Part shown: positions 24,118 to 35,031 of the stretch, in pieces
Numbering within the stretch: position 1 is the stretch's first letter
How the letters are laid out: the number at the start of each line of letters is the position of its first letter
Source of the DNA: Cyprinodon diabolis
Taxonomy: Eukaryota; Chordata; Actinopteri; Cyprinodontiformes; Cyprinodontidae
NCBI GenBank assembly: GCA_030533445.1
Contig: CM060064.1
Span: 40,637,287 to 40,701,286, forward strand
DNA length: 64,000 nucleotides
Direction of reading: 5' to 3'
Translations under genes and position numbers: made by a program
Notes under the pieces: model-generated
Database searches by the model: none
The model's input: only the letters and a program-made list of their open reading frames with translations
Told to the model about the DNA's origin: nothing

Positions 24118-24860
24118 TGTCATGAACCGAGGACAGATGGACCCAGTATTCAAGGAGAGACAGTCAGTAGGAAAGTTCAAAAAGTTTAATCAAATAAAAC
24201 AAAAACTAAAGTGGAGCTGTGGTCCGCGGACACAGCAGGATGGGGAGCGGGCCACCGCCCTATCACAGACCTGGTTTAGTCCAGTCCTAGAATGTCCCCA
24301 AGTTCTGCAGTCCCAGAGGTCATGCTGAGACAGGTGGCAGGATCCAGACTTCCAGGCATCCACAGGCTCCCAGGATGGTTCAGAGTCTGACAGGGTCCGA
24401 AAGCGTGACCAGGTGGTCATGCACAGAAGCAGACAGGATCAGGTGCAGATGAGCAGGCTCAGTGAAAGAGGGTAGCCGAGACAGGATGTGGAACCAGAAC
24501 TTGATGCAGGACTTTAAACTGGTCTCCTCCCTGGAGCCAGGCTTACTGATATAAAAACTGAACCTCCCCACATATAGAGCCAAAGATCCAGAGGACTCCG
24601 CGGGGGAGGAACAGTGGACGATCAGGAGACGAGACAAACACAAAAACCTCTTTCCACTGGCCAGCAGGATCCAGGACATAATACTGAACAGACAGACTCA
24701 CAGAAAACAAATAAAGATCTGGCCCTGAATGCTCAGGCTGAACTGAATATAACCAAGAGGAAACAGGTGAGAGGAATAAATAATAATTGAGGCAGGAAGG
24801 GAAAACGACAGGTGAAAGAAATTACCAATTAAGGGAGAGCAAACAGGCCAGATCATTACA
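24118..24860 (-). mobile_element. Solo LTR, 743 bp, absent from the paralogous site
   Basis: The plus strand runs TGTCATGAACCGAGG ... GATCATTACA, with TCAGT before (24113-24117) and TCAGC after (24861-24865), a near-perfect 5 bp duplication. The matching place downstream of gene B (about 38640) reads straight through, AATCAGTTGTTTAAAGACC, which is the empty site. By similarity of its CATGACA end to the other LTRs it is read on the minus strand. Confidence 0.8.
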
Positions 24861-25189
24861 TCAGCAGTTTAAACAGACCTAAAATTTAAGGTCCCATCCC
24901 AAATTTTACTAATCTGTTCAGTTATTTATCACAGTTTCACTCCTTTTAGTGGTTCAAATAAATCCTGCAGCTTTAACCTTCAAAAGGTCATAGTGGTTTT
25001 AAGTACCCCTATTAACATCCTGCCGCATAGCAAATTATTATTTTAATTATAAAATGATTAATTATATATTATTGTTTTAGTTGTTAAACAATCAGGTTGT
25101 TAAATCTGGTAACTCTAGCTCAAGCAGACATCTTGGCCATGCACACATTTCAGCATTGATTTCAATATGAAGTTTCAATCCAACCAGGT

Positions 25190-25195
25190 TTTATT
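25190..25195 (-). promoter_or_regulatory. AATAAA overlapping the stop codon of gene A
   Basis: The minus strand reads GATTAAATAAAACC: the last A of the TAA stop is the first A of AATAAA. Gene B has the same arrangement (38918-38923). If used, the 3' UTR would be only some tens of bases. A further downstream signal cannot be excluded. Confidence 0.45.
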
Positions 25196-28100
25196 TAATC
25201 TAATCTAGATGCATACACCTCCACCTCACAAAGAGTGAGATACTCCTTTCGTCCAGGTATGACAACATTGATGAATCGACCATCCATGCCGTTGCACCGA
25301 AAGGTTTCAGTAAAACCAGGTGAGATGGTTGAGATCACAGCACATCTGTCAGTAGAAGGAAAAGGTTTAATCGAAACCATTAAAGCAAATACTTGAGTTT
25401 AACAAAAATAACAATGAAAAACAACATTTATGCATATTTCAAATATGCAATATGATTAATTGTAGTCAGTTTTGTGGCAAATCTGACAGTGACTTACCTG
25501 GGATTGTTATTTCCATTGTTAACAAGTGAATTTCCAATACGAATTTCAGCTCCATTAATTCGAGTGTGAACTTCTAACCGGTTGGTTATGCTAATAGAGA
25601 ACACTTTATGGGTTCTCCCCAGGTCCAGTCTCCACCAGGGGTTAAAGTCATTATTTGTGGCACTGCAGGAACCAAGGTCAAAGCGAGCTTCACGGTTCCC
25701 ATCTATAGCATTGTAGGCAATGGCTGCAGGATAAACTGTTGACTGCGAGGCTTTTCCATAAACTGCAACACTTTCTTCTGCAAAACAAAATTGTTTATTT
25801 CAGCAGTGATGCATGGCTGTCACATACACATACTGTATTAGCATCAGTACAAAAGACATTTTTATTATGAATACATTTCATTAAAACTCAAAGTATGACC
25901 ATTTTTTTTTATATACTATGATGAGATATGTTCCTAAAAGCTATATAGATAAAAGTGTTTACTTTATACACAAACATATCAAGAGATAGATTTTCGTTTT
26001 CTTGATCGAAAGTGATTTCTATCGCATTTCCATCATAAATCTTTGCAGCAACCAGAGACTGAAATGCTGATGGATTAATGAGCAACAAAAAAGTAATAAA
26101 TGGAATTTTGAATTTAGGAAATTTCAGATTTCAGAAGACAAGGCTCTAATGTTTACTTACTGGCAAACTACCCCAGGACTACTGTGGTTTCCCTTGTCTG
26201 AAGAGTTTACTAAAATTGAGGTGCATTTCAAGATGGCACAGCGCTCGACAATCTGCAAGCATTTTCTTCCAAATATGCCGGCAAGTACACTACAATCTAT
26301 GCATCTAACCAGCATGTTAGGTTATGACCCACAATCAAGCAGGTTTACCGAACAGCGAAGATGGAGTGACCAGCAACAAAAGCGCCGAAAGAGCACCATC
26401 ACCTGGGCCAACCAATGACCCTGGGTGACTGAGGAGGTTCGACAAACCCTAAAAGCATGGAACTCAGCCTTCTGGTGTTAAAGAGGCACTGAGGATAGCA
26501 AGAGACAACTTGAACTGTGGCATCAGGTTAGCCAAGCAGAGCCAAAGCCAGAAAGTCCAGGATCTTTTCCACGACACCAGCAACACCAGGAGCATGTGGC
26601 AAAGCATACGGGGTATTGCAGACTAAAGTATCAGCTACCCTCTCCCCCCGGTGGGTGTAGCTGATGCTGCCTTACTAAATACTGATGGTGACTTCCTAAA
26701 TGGACTCAACAACTTCTTTGTAGGTTTCTCCCTGATTGGGTAAACCCATCATGGAGAGGAGGCACTATGCCTTGACAAAGCGGACGTGTGGAAGACAACC
26801 CAAGAGAAGGCCCCAACATAATACCAGGGCGGATGCTCAAGAAGTGTGCTGGACAGCTGGCTGGTGTGTTCAGAGATATTTTTAACACCTCCCGTTCCAG
26901 TTCGCCCTTCAACGGAACCGCTCCACTGAGTCTCCTCTGCTCTTCACCTGAGCCTAGCAAACCTGCAGGAGAATAACACCCACGTGTGGATGCTGTTGCT
27001 GAACTCCAGTTCAGCTTTAAACACCATCATCCCACAGCATCTGACAGTGGTCATAGAATGATTATACAGAGTATTTGGTGCTGGTCCTTAAGGCCTCTGA
27101 ATAGCGTGTGTAACATTGGGTGGGCTGAAAATTGCATATTTGCTGTTCTATGAGCCCTAATTCAGGCCTGGTTAAAAGGCCTAGAAATAAACTATAGGTT
27201 TTCTTTCTTTTATGGTATGCCCATGAATATTTAGATGAGCTGTGCTGTGATTGGTTGGTTTACAACGAGCAAAGCTGCTGAGCAAAGACGCATCATAGCA
27301 ACAAGCACTCATTAACTGAAACATCAAGATTGTTGATATGGCAGGGTAACCAGACGTCCCCTTTTTTCCGGACATGTCCTACTTTTCATACCTAAAACAA
27401 TGTCCGGGGGGAATTTCAAAATTGTCTGGGATTTTGGTCGACTACAGTGAACCCTCAAGAATTAAATACGGCAACATCCCTGAGTTTATATCAATCCGGT
27501 GCTTCGTTTGGATTTGCCCGTTTTATGGTAGAAGTTTAGAATTGTAAGATTTGGAGAGAAAGGATGTGTCGATGAGGTTTGAACTTCTCTGTATGTCCAT
27601 TTCACCAACTGAACCATCGTTATTCATCTATGACAATGTAAACTTGGTTTTGCAATCTATGACCCCTTTAATTAACTATAACTTCCAGTCTATTTTTTTT
27701 ATGTATTTGTAATCTCCTGGTAAACTTTCACAACAGCACTATGACTCAGGTACAGACAGGAGGTTTTTCATAAATAGGTTGATGTTAAAGCAAACAGGAA
27801 CAGAAGGAGAACAGCACAAGGAACACATACAACTCAGAAGCAGTACAGACATAATGAAGGGGAGATCAATGGGAGGATCAAGTGGGGAACAATGACCATC
27901 AGAAGACAAAATTATAGTGTAACCTTAGTGAAAAGACACGGGATCCCATTTTGTTACTCAGATGATAACGTAGAGCAGCTGGCAAAAAGTAAATCACTTA
28001 ATTATAACAGAGGTTACGAAGAGAGATAAACAAAACACTGAATCAAAGAGAAAAAATCAATGCCAAGCTAAAGGGAACAAACTTAAATATACAGGAAATG

Positions 28101-31100
28101 GAACGCAGGATTGAACTAAAGAAAAAAAATAAACACAATACTGCTTACTACAAATAATTACACTAATAAGATTAGTAATAAGTTAAGAATATAGAACATA
28201 ATAAACATCAGAAATCTGTCACCTAAAGATCATATATTCAGTGCTACATTACTCTCAGGTCCCACAAGGATGACAAAATATTTTCATTGTGTTTGTGTTG
28301 TAAAATATATAATACCGTTTTAGATGTTTTTCAGTTGAAAAAAAAAACTGCTGTGGTTTAAACTTGAAATGGATATCTAGTTTTTGAGCCTCATTGCTAC
28401 TTTTCTTTGTATTGTGTGCTAACAGGGAACTGATAACTTGTGCATGGAATAAACTGGATGTACCTGAACATTTCTAGCATCTTTAAATCATCAAGAATAC
28501 TTATTGTGGAATCAGTGATTACGTACACATACAATTCTTTGAAATGAATCATTTAATTCTAATTTAATCCAATAAAGAAATATGCATCAGATCTTCTGCA
28601 AGTGTTGTAAATGTTCAAAATCATAGTTTTTCCATTTAAAAAGGATTCTCACCAGTTGGGGAATGGTACCCGTAGACCTCAACTTCACACAGTGTTAGAT
28701 ACTTGTTCAAACCAGGTAATATTACAGTCACATAACGACCTTCCACATGATTAGTCATATTTATTGTGTAAGAACTTCCAGCTGCAATGGTAGAAATTGT
28801 ACCAACCCTAGATGAGAAGAATTGTATTAGTGACATTCTAGATTTCATAGGATTATTATTATTGTTAGTCATAAAAGTAAAAAGATGTGCTCCTCTTAAA
28901 CTTTAAAATATAATTTTTAAAAACCAGATGTACCCTGACATGATCACTCACGTGGGATTTGCTGAGCCATGGTCTCGTAAAGAGTTTCCGATGCGAATCT
29001 CTGCACCGTCAATATAATCTTCACAGCAGTCTCCTCTGTTGGTGATGATGACCTGGGTGACAATGTATGAATCCAGCAGATCTACTCTCCACCAGGGATT
29101 ATTTTCAGCGTCAGTGTGGGCGCACGATCCTTTTTTAAGATCAGCATTGCGGTTTCCATCAATAGCATTGTAGGCACCCACATAACCTTGATTGTCTCCT
29201 GTAGAGTAGGAGGACTGTGTAGCTTTGCCCCGTAAAGCCACATTTTCTGAGAAGAAGAAGGAAATTATTTAGTTTTATAAACAAATCCTCCATTGTTTGT
29301 TTTATGATGAAGAAATTGACACATTCAGTAAATAAAAAAGTATCTGCAACTTCTGAAGTTTGAAATGATTAATGTTTTTTTTCCCATTTACAGAGCCCTT
29401 AGTTGAGCAACGAGCAGGTGTGTGATGAAGATTTGCATTAGCCTACTTATCCTGAAAAATCTAGAGAATACACTTGTTTTAAATGTCATAATAAATTAAA
29501 TAGCTCATAGCCTGAATTATTATTTGTTTTAGTTTATGGTTGTGCTAAGATGGTTGGCAGTGAAGTAAATCTGCGCTAGAAAAAATTAATAAAGAGTAAT
29601 TATTTAACTAATAATTATTGAAATAAATAGTAAACAAAAACTTCAAAGTGTATAGCGGTACTGTCAGTGGAGGCTGGCCAAAAGAGTTTGTTAGGGGGCT
29701 GCCCCACCCCCCAAAAAAAGAAATAAAAATTAAATTATAAAATTAAAAGATTTTGAAATATATCAATAGATCTTTTAGATGTGCAAGATAAATATTGAAT
29801 CTTTAATGACGAGTAAAGCTGTTTTGTTTGTCATTGGATTGGTGACGAATTTCCTTGGTGTTGGACTTTTTTCCCCTTTGGACAGATTTCAATTTAAGGA
29901 TCTTTTACAATTGTGAGGGACTGAAAGTATGAAACTTTTAAAGTAATTGTCATTTCCCATTGTTTATTTTATGTTGTCCTCTTCTAACTGTTAATATTGT
30001 TTTCATTTGTTGTGAATAGTAGTATTTTTTCAATTTAAAACTTTATATTTGGTGTTGGTCTTTATTTACCTCCAAGGGTCCGTTATGAACCAATCTTCTG
30101 ATGCTACTAACTGTTGATAACATTGTGAAGCTTAACCAATAGCGTTACATGACACATTATTCTGCTTTCCCTGCCTCCTTTTCAAACGTCATCGTCTGAC
30201 CCAGAATCAATTAAGACAGGTATGATTGATTTAAAACACTGTTCAGAAAACTTTATACATTGTTTTTTTATTGTTGGCATTCATGTTAATATACTGGTGT
30301 GATACCTAAATATACATTTGACTGGTTTTAGGTATACACTATATTGCCAAAAGTATTTGCTCACCTGCCTTGACTCACATATGAGCTTAAGTGACATCCC
30401 GTTCCTAATCCATAGGGTTCAATATGACGTCGGTCCACCCTTTGCAGCTAGAACAGCTTCAACTCTTCTGGGAAGGCTGTCCACAAGGTTTAGGAGTGTG
30501 TTTATGGGAATTTTTGACCATTCTTCCAGAAGCGCATTTGTGAGGTCGCACACTGATGTTGGACGAGAAGGCCTGGCTCTCAGTCTCCGCTCTAATTCAT
30601 CCCAAAGGTGTTCTATCGGGTTGAGGTCAGGACTCTGTGCAGGCCAGTCAAGTTCATCCACACCAGACTCTGTCATCCATGTCTTTATGGACCTTGCTTT
30701 GTGCACTGGTGCACAGTCATGTTGGAAGAGGAAGGGGCCAGCTCCAAACTGTTCCCACAAAGTTGGGAGCATGGAATTGTCCAAAATGTCTTGGTATGCT
30801 GAAGCATTCAGAGTTCCTTTCACTGGAACTAAGGGGCCAAGCCCAGCTCCTGAAAAACAACCCCACACCATAATCCCCCCTCCACCAAACTTTACACTTG
30901 GCACAATGCAGTCAGACAAGTACCGTTCTCCTGGCAACCGCCAAACCCAGACCCGTCCATCAGATTGCCAGATGGAGAAGCGCGATTCGTCACTCCAGAG
31001 AACGCGTCTCCACTGCTCTAGAGTCCAGTGGCGGCGTGCTTTACACCACCGCATCCGACGCTTTGCATTGCACTTGGTTATGTATGGCTTGGATGCAGCT

Positions 31101-32259
31101 GCTCGACCATGGAAACCCATTCCATGAAGCTCTCTGCGCACTGTTCTTGAGCTAATCTGAAGGCCACATGAAGTTTGGAGGTCTGTAGTGATTGACTCTG
31201 CAGAAAGTTGGCGACCTCTTCGCACTATGCGCTTCAGCATCCGCTGACCCCGCTCCGTCAGTTTACGTGGCCTACCACTTCGTGGCTGAGTTGCTGTCGT
31301 TCCCAAACACTTCCATTTTCTTATAATACAGCTGACAGTTGACTGTGGAATATTTAGGAGCGAGGAAATTTCACGACTGGATTTGTTGCACAGGTGGCAT
31401 CCTATCACAGTTCCACGCTGGAATTCACTGAGCTCCTGAGAGCGACCCATTCTTTCACAAATGTTTGTAAAAACAGTCTGCATGCCTAGGTGCTTGAATT
31501 TATACACCTGTGGCCATGGAAGTGATTGGAACACCTGATTCCAATAATTTGGATGGGTGAGCAAATACTTTTGGCAATATAGTGTACATCTATTTTGAAG
31601 TTAGAGGCCCCCCAGAGAAAACTCCAACAGCTGCCATTGATGTACAGCGTAGAATGTAGAGATGTAGAGATAAGTCCATTTATTTATGAGAAGGGGGAAG
31701 TAAACTGTGAACTTAAGTTTAGTAAACACTTGAATCGATTATAATTACAGGGCCAATCTAAATTTAGAAATTTTACAAACTCAAACAAGCATGAAACCAA
31801 TGTGCTTAACAATAAATGATGTGAAATATGAAACAGACTGAGTACTCAAATAGAGAAATGTCTAAACATGAAATTGTTAAGGAAAAGGCACAAAGTGTTT
31901 TCTTCAAAAGATGAGAATAAAGAAGGGTGGAGAACACCAAAAGAGAGGTGTTTAGTCGTGTGTGAAAATGCGTAGCCTATGTTTACATGCACAATCTGCT
32001 CACTTAATGTACTTTCGGAGCTTTATGGACTCATAAGTTTAGCAGGAATTGGAAAGGTGGTATGATTGAAACCAGCTCCTCTACAGAAAAACCCAGGGTG
32101 AAATAAGTTACTCTAAAAATGTTGTGTTTCTACATTAATGCTCCTCACAATTGCAACATTTCCAAAGTTAGATGCATATTTTACTCTTGACTTACGGTAA
32201 GCATAGGCTGAAAACATTGGCAGAAGAATCAGTAGATGAAATAATACAACGTGCCTCAT
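25195..32259 (-). CDS. F-type lectin (fucolectin) gene A, two domains
   Basis: Five coding exons, minus strand: 32196-32259, 28952-29246, 28653-28807, 25498-25777, 25195-25345 (64, 295, 155, 280, 151 nt; 314 residues), all with GT-AG sites. Exon 1 is a signal peptide ([20 protein letters not shown]). Exons 2-3 form F-type domain 1 and exons 4-5 domain 2; each begins VA-x-GKA-x-QS and ends [10 protein letters not shown]-type lectins bind fucose through His-x26-Arg-x-Asp-x4-Arg/Lys. Domain 1 has His65, Arg92 and Asp94, but Tyr99 in place of the last basic residue. Domain 2 lacks the His (CSAT) and the adjacent Cys pair. It is probably a secreted recognition protein of innate immunity. Introns 1 and 3 hold a Tc1 element and LINE debris. 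Gene B is a close tandem copy. Confidence 0.9.
26180..27060 (+). mobile_element. Rex1/L2-like LINE ORF2 fragment, decayed
   Basis: Broken frames encode segments like [55 protein letters not shown] and LNTIIPQHL. These match the order of the linker and early reverse transcriptase region of fish Rex1/L2-type LINEs. At least four frame shifts or stops are present. It lies antisense in intron 3 of F-type lectin gene A. Confidence 0.6.
27061..28640. other. Rest of intron 3 of gene A, repeat debris
   Basis: The part 27090-27300 (CATGAATATTTAGATGAGC, then TGATTGGTTGG) and 27340-27470 (GACGTCCCC ... CCGGACATGTCC) look like pieces of DNA transposons seen repeatedly in fish, but I cannot assign families. 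The part near 28280-28560 aligns with 39790-40060 in gene B, so it is ancestral intron. Confidence 0.35.
30337..31584 (-). mobile_element. Tc1-like element, copy A (1248 bp), intron 1 of gene A
   Basis: Both ends carry CACTATATTGCCAAAAGTAT plus TTGCTCACC as a roughly 29 bp TIR, flanked by TA (30335-30336 and 31585-31586). It has the same length as copy B at 33693-34940 and its transposase translates to the same protein. The antisense frames of the two copies also agree, so the nucleotide sequences appear identical or nearly so. It is in the sense orientation to gene A, inside its first intron. Confidence 0.95.
30419..31450 (-). CDS. Tc1-like transposase, copy A, open frame
   Basis: 343 residues from the ATG at 31450 ([13 protein letters not shown]). 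The frame stays open upstream, but this start gives the usual Tc1 length. An N-terminal helix-turn-helix ([17 protein letters not shown]) is followed by a basic [11 protein letters not shown] linker and a second helix-turn-helix. The catalytic residues are the Asp of LWSDESRF, the Asp of FQHDCAPVH and the Glu of [11 protein letters not shown] (DD34E). It ends AAKGGPTSY. No disabling change seen. Identical in protein sequence to copy B. Confidence 0.95.
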   Translation of the reverse strand: MGRSQELSEFQRGTVIGCHLCNKSSREISSLLNIPQSTVSCIIRKWKCLGTTATQPRSGRPRKLTERGQRMLKRIVRRGRQLSAESITTDLQTSCGLQISSRTVRRELHGMGFHGRAAASKPYITKCNAKRRMRWCKARRHWTLEQWRRVLWSDESRFSIWQSDGRVWVWRLPGERYLSDCIVPSVKFGGGGIMVWGCFSGAGLGPLVPVKGTLNASAYQDILDNSMLPTLWEQFGAGPFLFQHDCAPVHKARSIKTWMTESGVDELDWPAQSPDLNPIEHLWDELERRLRARPSRPTSVCDLTNALLEEWSKIPINTLLNLVDSLPRRVEAVLAAKGGPTSY

Positions 32260-32403
32260 GATTCTGGGAAAATAAAAACACAGGTGAAAAAAGCAGACAA
32301 ATGTTTTCTGAAAACATTAACGTTGATATTTAAGCTCTCATTTAGGATTGTAAATTTATACACTATGTTCCAACTTTAAATATTTAGGACTACAGAGATT
32401 GTT

Positions 32404-32500
32404 CTTACCTTGTTCTTCACTGGTTTTTGTGTTTGAGGTCACAGTTTGTCTTTGAACACTGGATCAATCTTTAACTGATCCTTTATTTATTTTACATTAA
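32404..32500 (-). promoter_or_regulatory. Gene A leader exon and promoter
   Basis: On the minus strand a leader ending AAGAACAAG precedes a GTAAGAAC donor at 32408, and the first coding exon has its acceptor (TTCCCAG) just before AATCATG. A TATA-like ATAAATAAAGG lies at about 32480-32495, some 30 bp before the likely start. The same leader and promoter are conserved at 43033-43130 in gene B, extending a further 200 bp upstream with inverted CCAAT-type motifs. Transcription start inferred. Confidence 0.5.
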
Positions 32501-33009
32501 ACACACATGTTGTCCAATGAAATCTCAAACTAAATCAACTCCCACCATTCTCGGTTAGTTCAGGGGAGGCCAGCACTATTATTGGCCAAACCAACTAGTT
32601 TATTTGTTTTTTCAATATAGATTTCAAGACCATCAGAGAAAGCACATCTCATCTAAACCAGAGGGTGGCAGCAGTGATATTCTAATGTTGAGTGTCCTAA
32701 CTGATTTGACATTTTGATTGTTAGTGTCTAACTACATGGTAACTCTAAGTCGGCAATAAAAATGCAGATAATGTTTATTCACTTTAATATACTAAACTTT
32801 AGGATAACAAACATATCATTGATGCTCTTTTTAAACGGACAAAAGTCATGATTCTCCATAGATCAACAAGAAATCTATGTAATTAAAGGACTACTGAAGA
32901 AATTTAATGTCTGTATTATGCAGAACCATTAATGTTCAATTTAGAAAAGCATAGCATAGAAGAAAAGGTGCAGGGAGTATATACAGTGCATCCATATACT
33001 GTATATATA

Positions 33010-33420
33010 TATATCCTTAATTTCCGGAGGGAGTCTTCCCAAGGGATCAATAAAGTACTGTCTAAGTCTAAGTCTCTATTTTTTTTTATTCTATTTATAA
33101 TTATATATGTTAATTATACAGGGTTATTGATATTTATATGGGTATTTATATAGATTGGTATTTATATATACAGCTATTTTGCAATAGCCTGTTTGTATCA
33201 AATATAACAAACAGGTTATTGCACAGGGAATTAATAGTAATTGCACATTATATATTGCACAAATTATTGCCATTGTAGTGTTGCATTGTAGAGTCTGGTG
33301 GCAGTAAGGATGAATGACCTCCTATAAGGAGCTACTTCCATACAGAAAGCCCATATTCTTACCTTCAGCTACCACAGTATACATGTCAGATTAAATGATG
33401 CTACTAATACTTCAGCGATA
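33010..33420. repeat. LINE debris with L2-type tail
   Basis: CCTTAATTTCCGGAGGGAGT followed by GATCAATAAAGTACTGTCTA is an L2-style 3' tail on the plus strand. Further on, 33280-33340 read on the minus strand gives a frame near RRSFILTATRLYN, like the C-terminus of fish LINE ORF2. Strongly decayed. Confidence 0.35.
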
Positions 33421-33455
33421 GTATTAAGGTGTTATTTTATTGTATGCCTTGTACC

Positions 33456-33489
33456 ATATATATATATATATATAAATATATATACGATG

Positions 33490-33530
<41 letters not shown>

Positions 33531-33534
33531 GATG

Positions 33535-33606
<72 letters not shown>

Positions 33607-33641
33607 CGATATATATATATATATATATATACATATACATC

Positions 33642-33692
<51 letters not shown>
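33456..33692. repeat. TA microsatellite with TACATATACAT interruptions
   Basis: About 235 bp of nearly pure TA. Tc1 copy B is inserted at its right end, and the TA run continues at 34941-35031 and again at 38459-38546. Confidence 0.95.
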
Positions 33693-33695
<3 letters not shown>

Positions 33696-34939
33696 TATAT
33701 TGCCAAAAGTATTTGCTCACCCATCCAAATTATTGGAATCAGGTGTTCCAATCACTTCCATGGCCACAGGTGTATAAATTCAAGCACCTAGGCATGCAGA
33801 CTGTTTTTACAAACATTTGTGAAAGAATGGGTCGCTCTCAGGAGCTCAGTGAATTCCAGCGTGGAACTGTGATAGGATGCCACCTGTGCAACAAATCCAG
33901 TCGTGAAATTTCCTCGCTCCTAAATATTCCACAGTCAACTGTCAGCTGTATTATAAGAAAATGGAAGTGTTTGGGAACGACAGCAACTCAGCCACGAAGT
34001 GGTAGGCCACGTAAACTGACGGAGCGGGGTCAGCGGATGCTGAAGCGCATAGTGCGAAGAGGTCGCCAACTTTCTGCAGAGTCAATCACTACAGACCTCC
34101 AAACTTCATGTGGCCTTCAGATTAGCTCAAGAACAGTGCGCAGAGAGCTTCATGGAATGGGTTTCCATGGTCGAGCAGCTGCATCCAAGCCATACATAAC
34201 CAAGTGCAATGCAAAGCGTCGGATGCGGTGGTGTAAAGCACGCCGCCACTGGACTCTAGAGCAGTGGAGACGCGTTCTCTGGAGTGACGAATCGCGCTTC
34301 TCCATCTGGCAATCTGATGGACGGGTCTGGGTTTGGCGGTTGCCAGGAGAACGGTACTTGTCTGACTGCATTGTGCCAAGTGTAAAGTTTGGTGGAGGGG
34401 GGATTATGGTGTGGGGTTGTTTTTCAGGAGCTGGGCTTGGCCCCTTAGTTCCAGTGAAAGGAACTCTGAATGCTTCAGCATACCAAGACATTTTGGACAA
34501 TTCCATGCTCCCAACTTTGTGGGAACAGTTTGGAGCTGGCCCCTTCCTCTTCCAACATGACTGTGCACCAGTGCACAAAGCAAGGTCCATAAAGACATGG
34601 ATGACAGAGTCTGGTGTGGATGAACTTGACTGGCCTGCACAGAGTCCTGACCTCAACCCGATAGAACACCTTTGGGATGAATTAGAGCGGAGACTGAGAG
34701 CCAGGCCTTCTCGTCCAACATCAGTGTGCGACCTCACAAATGCGCTTCTGGAAGAATGGTCAAAAATTCCCATAAACACACTCCTAAACCTTGTGGACAG
34801 CCTTCCCAGAAGAGTTGAAGCTGTTCTAGCTGCAAAGGGTGGACCGACGTCATATTGAACCCTATGGATTAGGAACGGGATGTCACTTAAGCTCATATGT
34901 GAGTCAAGGCAGGTGAGCAAATACTTTTGGCAATATAGT

Positions 34940-34940
<1 letters not shown>
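33693..34940 (+). mobile_element. Tc1-like element, copy B (1248 bp), inside the TA microsatellite
   Basis: Same ends and same length as copy A but in the opposite orientation, 2.1 kb away. Flanked by TA, the required Tc1 target, inside a TA array, so the exact duplication cannot be told from the array. The pair brackets the first coding exon and promoter of F-type lectin gene A. Confidence 0.95.
33827..34858 (+). CDS. Tc1-like transposase, copy B, open frame
   Basis: 343 residues from ATG 33827 ([13 protein letters not shown]). It translates to the same protein as copy A over its whole length, with helix-turn-helix pair, GRPRKL linker and DD34E triad intact. Two open copies with matching sequence indicate recent movement. 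Which copy is the source cannot be told from this window. Confidence 0.95.
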   Translation: MGRSQELSEFQRGTVIGCHLCNKSSREISSLLNIPQSTVSCIIRKWKCLGTTATQPRSGRPRKLTERGQRMLKRIVRRGRQLSAESITTDLQTSCGLQISSRTVRRELHGMGFHGRAAASKPYITKCNAKRRMRWCKARRHWTLEQWRRVLWSDESRFSIWQSDGRVWVWRLPGERYLSDCIVPSVKFGGGGIMVWGCFSGAGLGPLVPVKGTLNASAYQDILDNSMLPTLWEQFGAGPFLFQHDCAPVHKARSIKTWMTESGVDELDWPAQSPDLNPIEHLWDELERRLRARPSRPTSVCDLTNALLEEWSKIPINTLLNLVDSLPRRVEAVLAAKGGPTSY

Positions 34941-34977
<37 letters not shown>

Positions 34978-35031
34978 ATATAGTATATATGTATATATAT
35001 ATGTATATATATATATATGTATATATATATA
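34941..35031. repeat. TA/GTATA microsatellite
   Basis: TA run with TATGTATATA interruptions between Tc1 copy B and the R4/Dong-like LINE. Confidence 0.9.

Larger units (their letters stand above)
29667..31645. mobile_element. Possible DNA transposon containing Tc1 copy A
   Basis: The left end reads CAGTGGAGGCTGGCCAAAAG and GGGGGCTGCCCC. The right end, as reverse complement, reads CAATGGCAGCTGTTGGAGTT and GGGGGGCCTCT, an imperfect inverted repeat. The matching part of intron 1 of gene B (about 41630-41655) lacks the whole block. No convincing target duplication is seen. Tc1 copy A is nested inside. Confidence 0.35.

Noticed and set aside
30318..31127. Long open frame antisense to Tc1 copy A (and its counterpart antisense to copy B at 34150-35100)
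   Set aside because: Shadow of the transposase reading frame; no domain, and the sense frame carries the DDE motifs.
33424..33791. Several Tyr-Ile repeat open frames on both strands
   Set aside because: Translation of a TA microsatellite.
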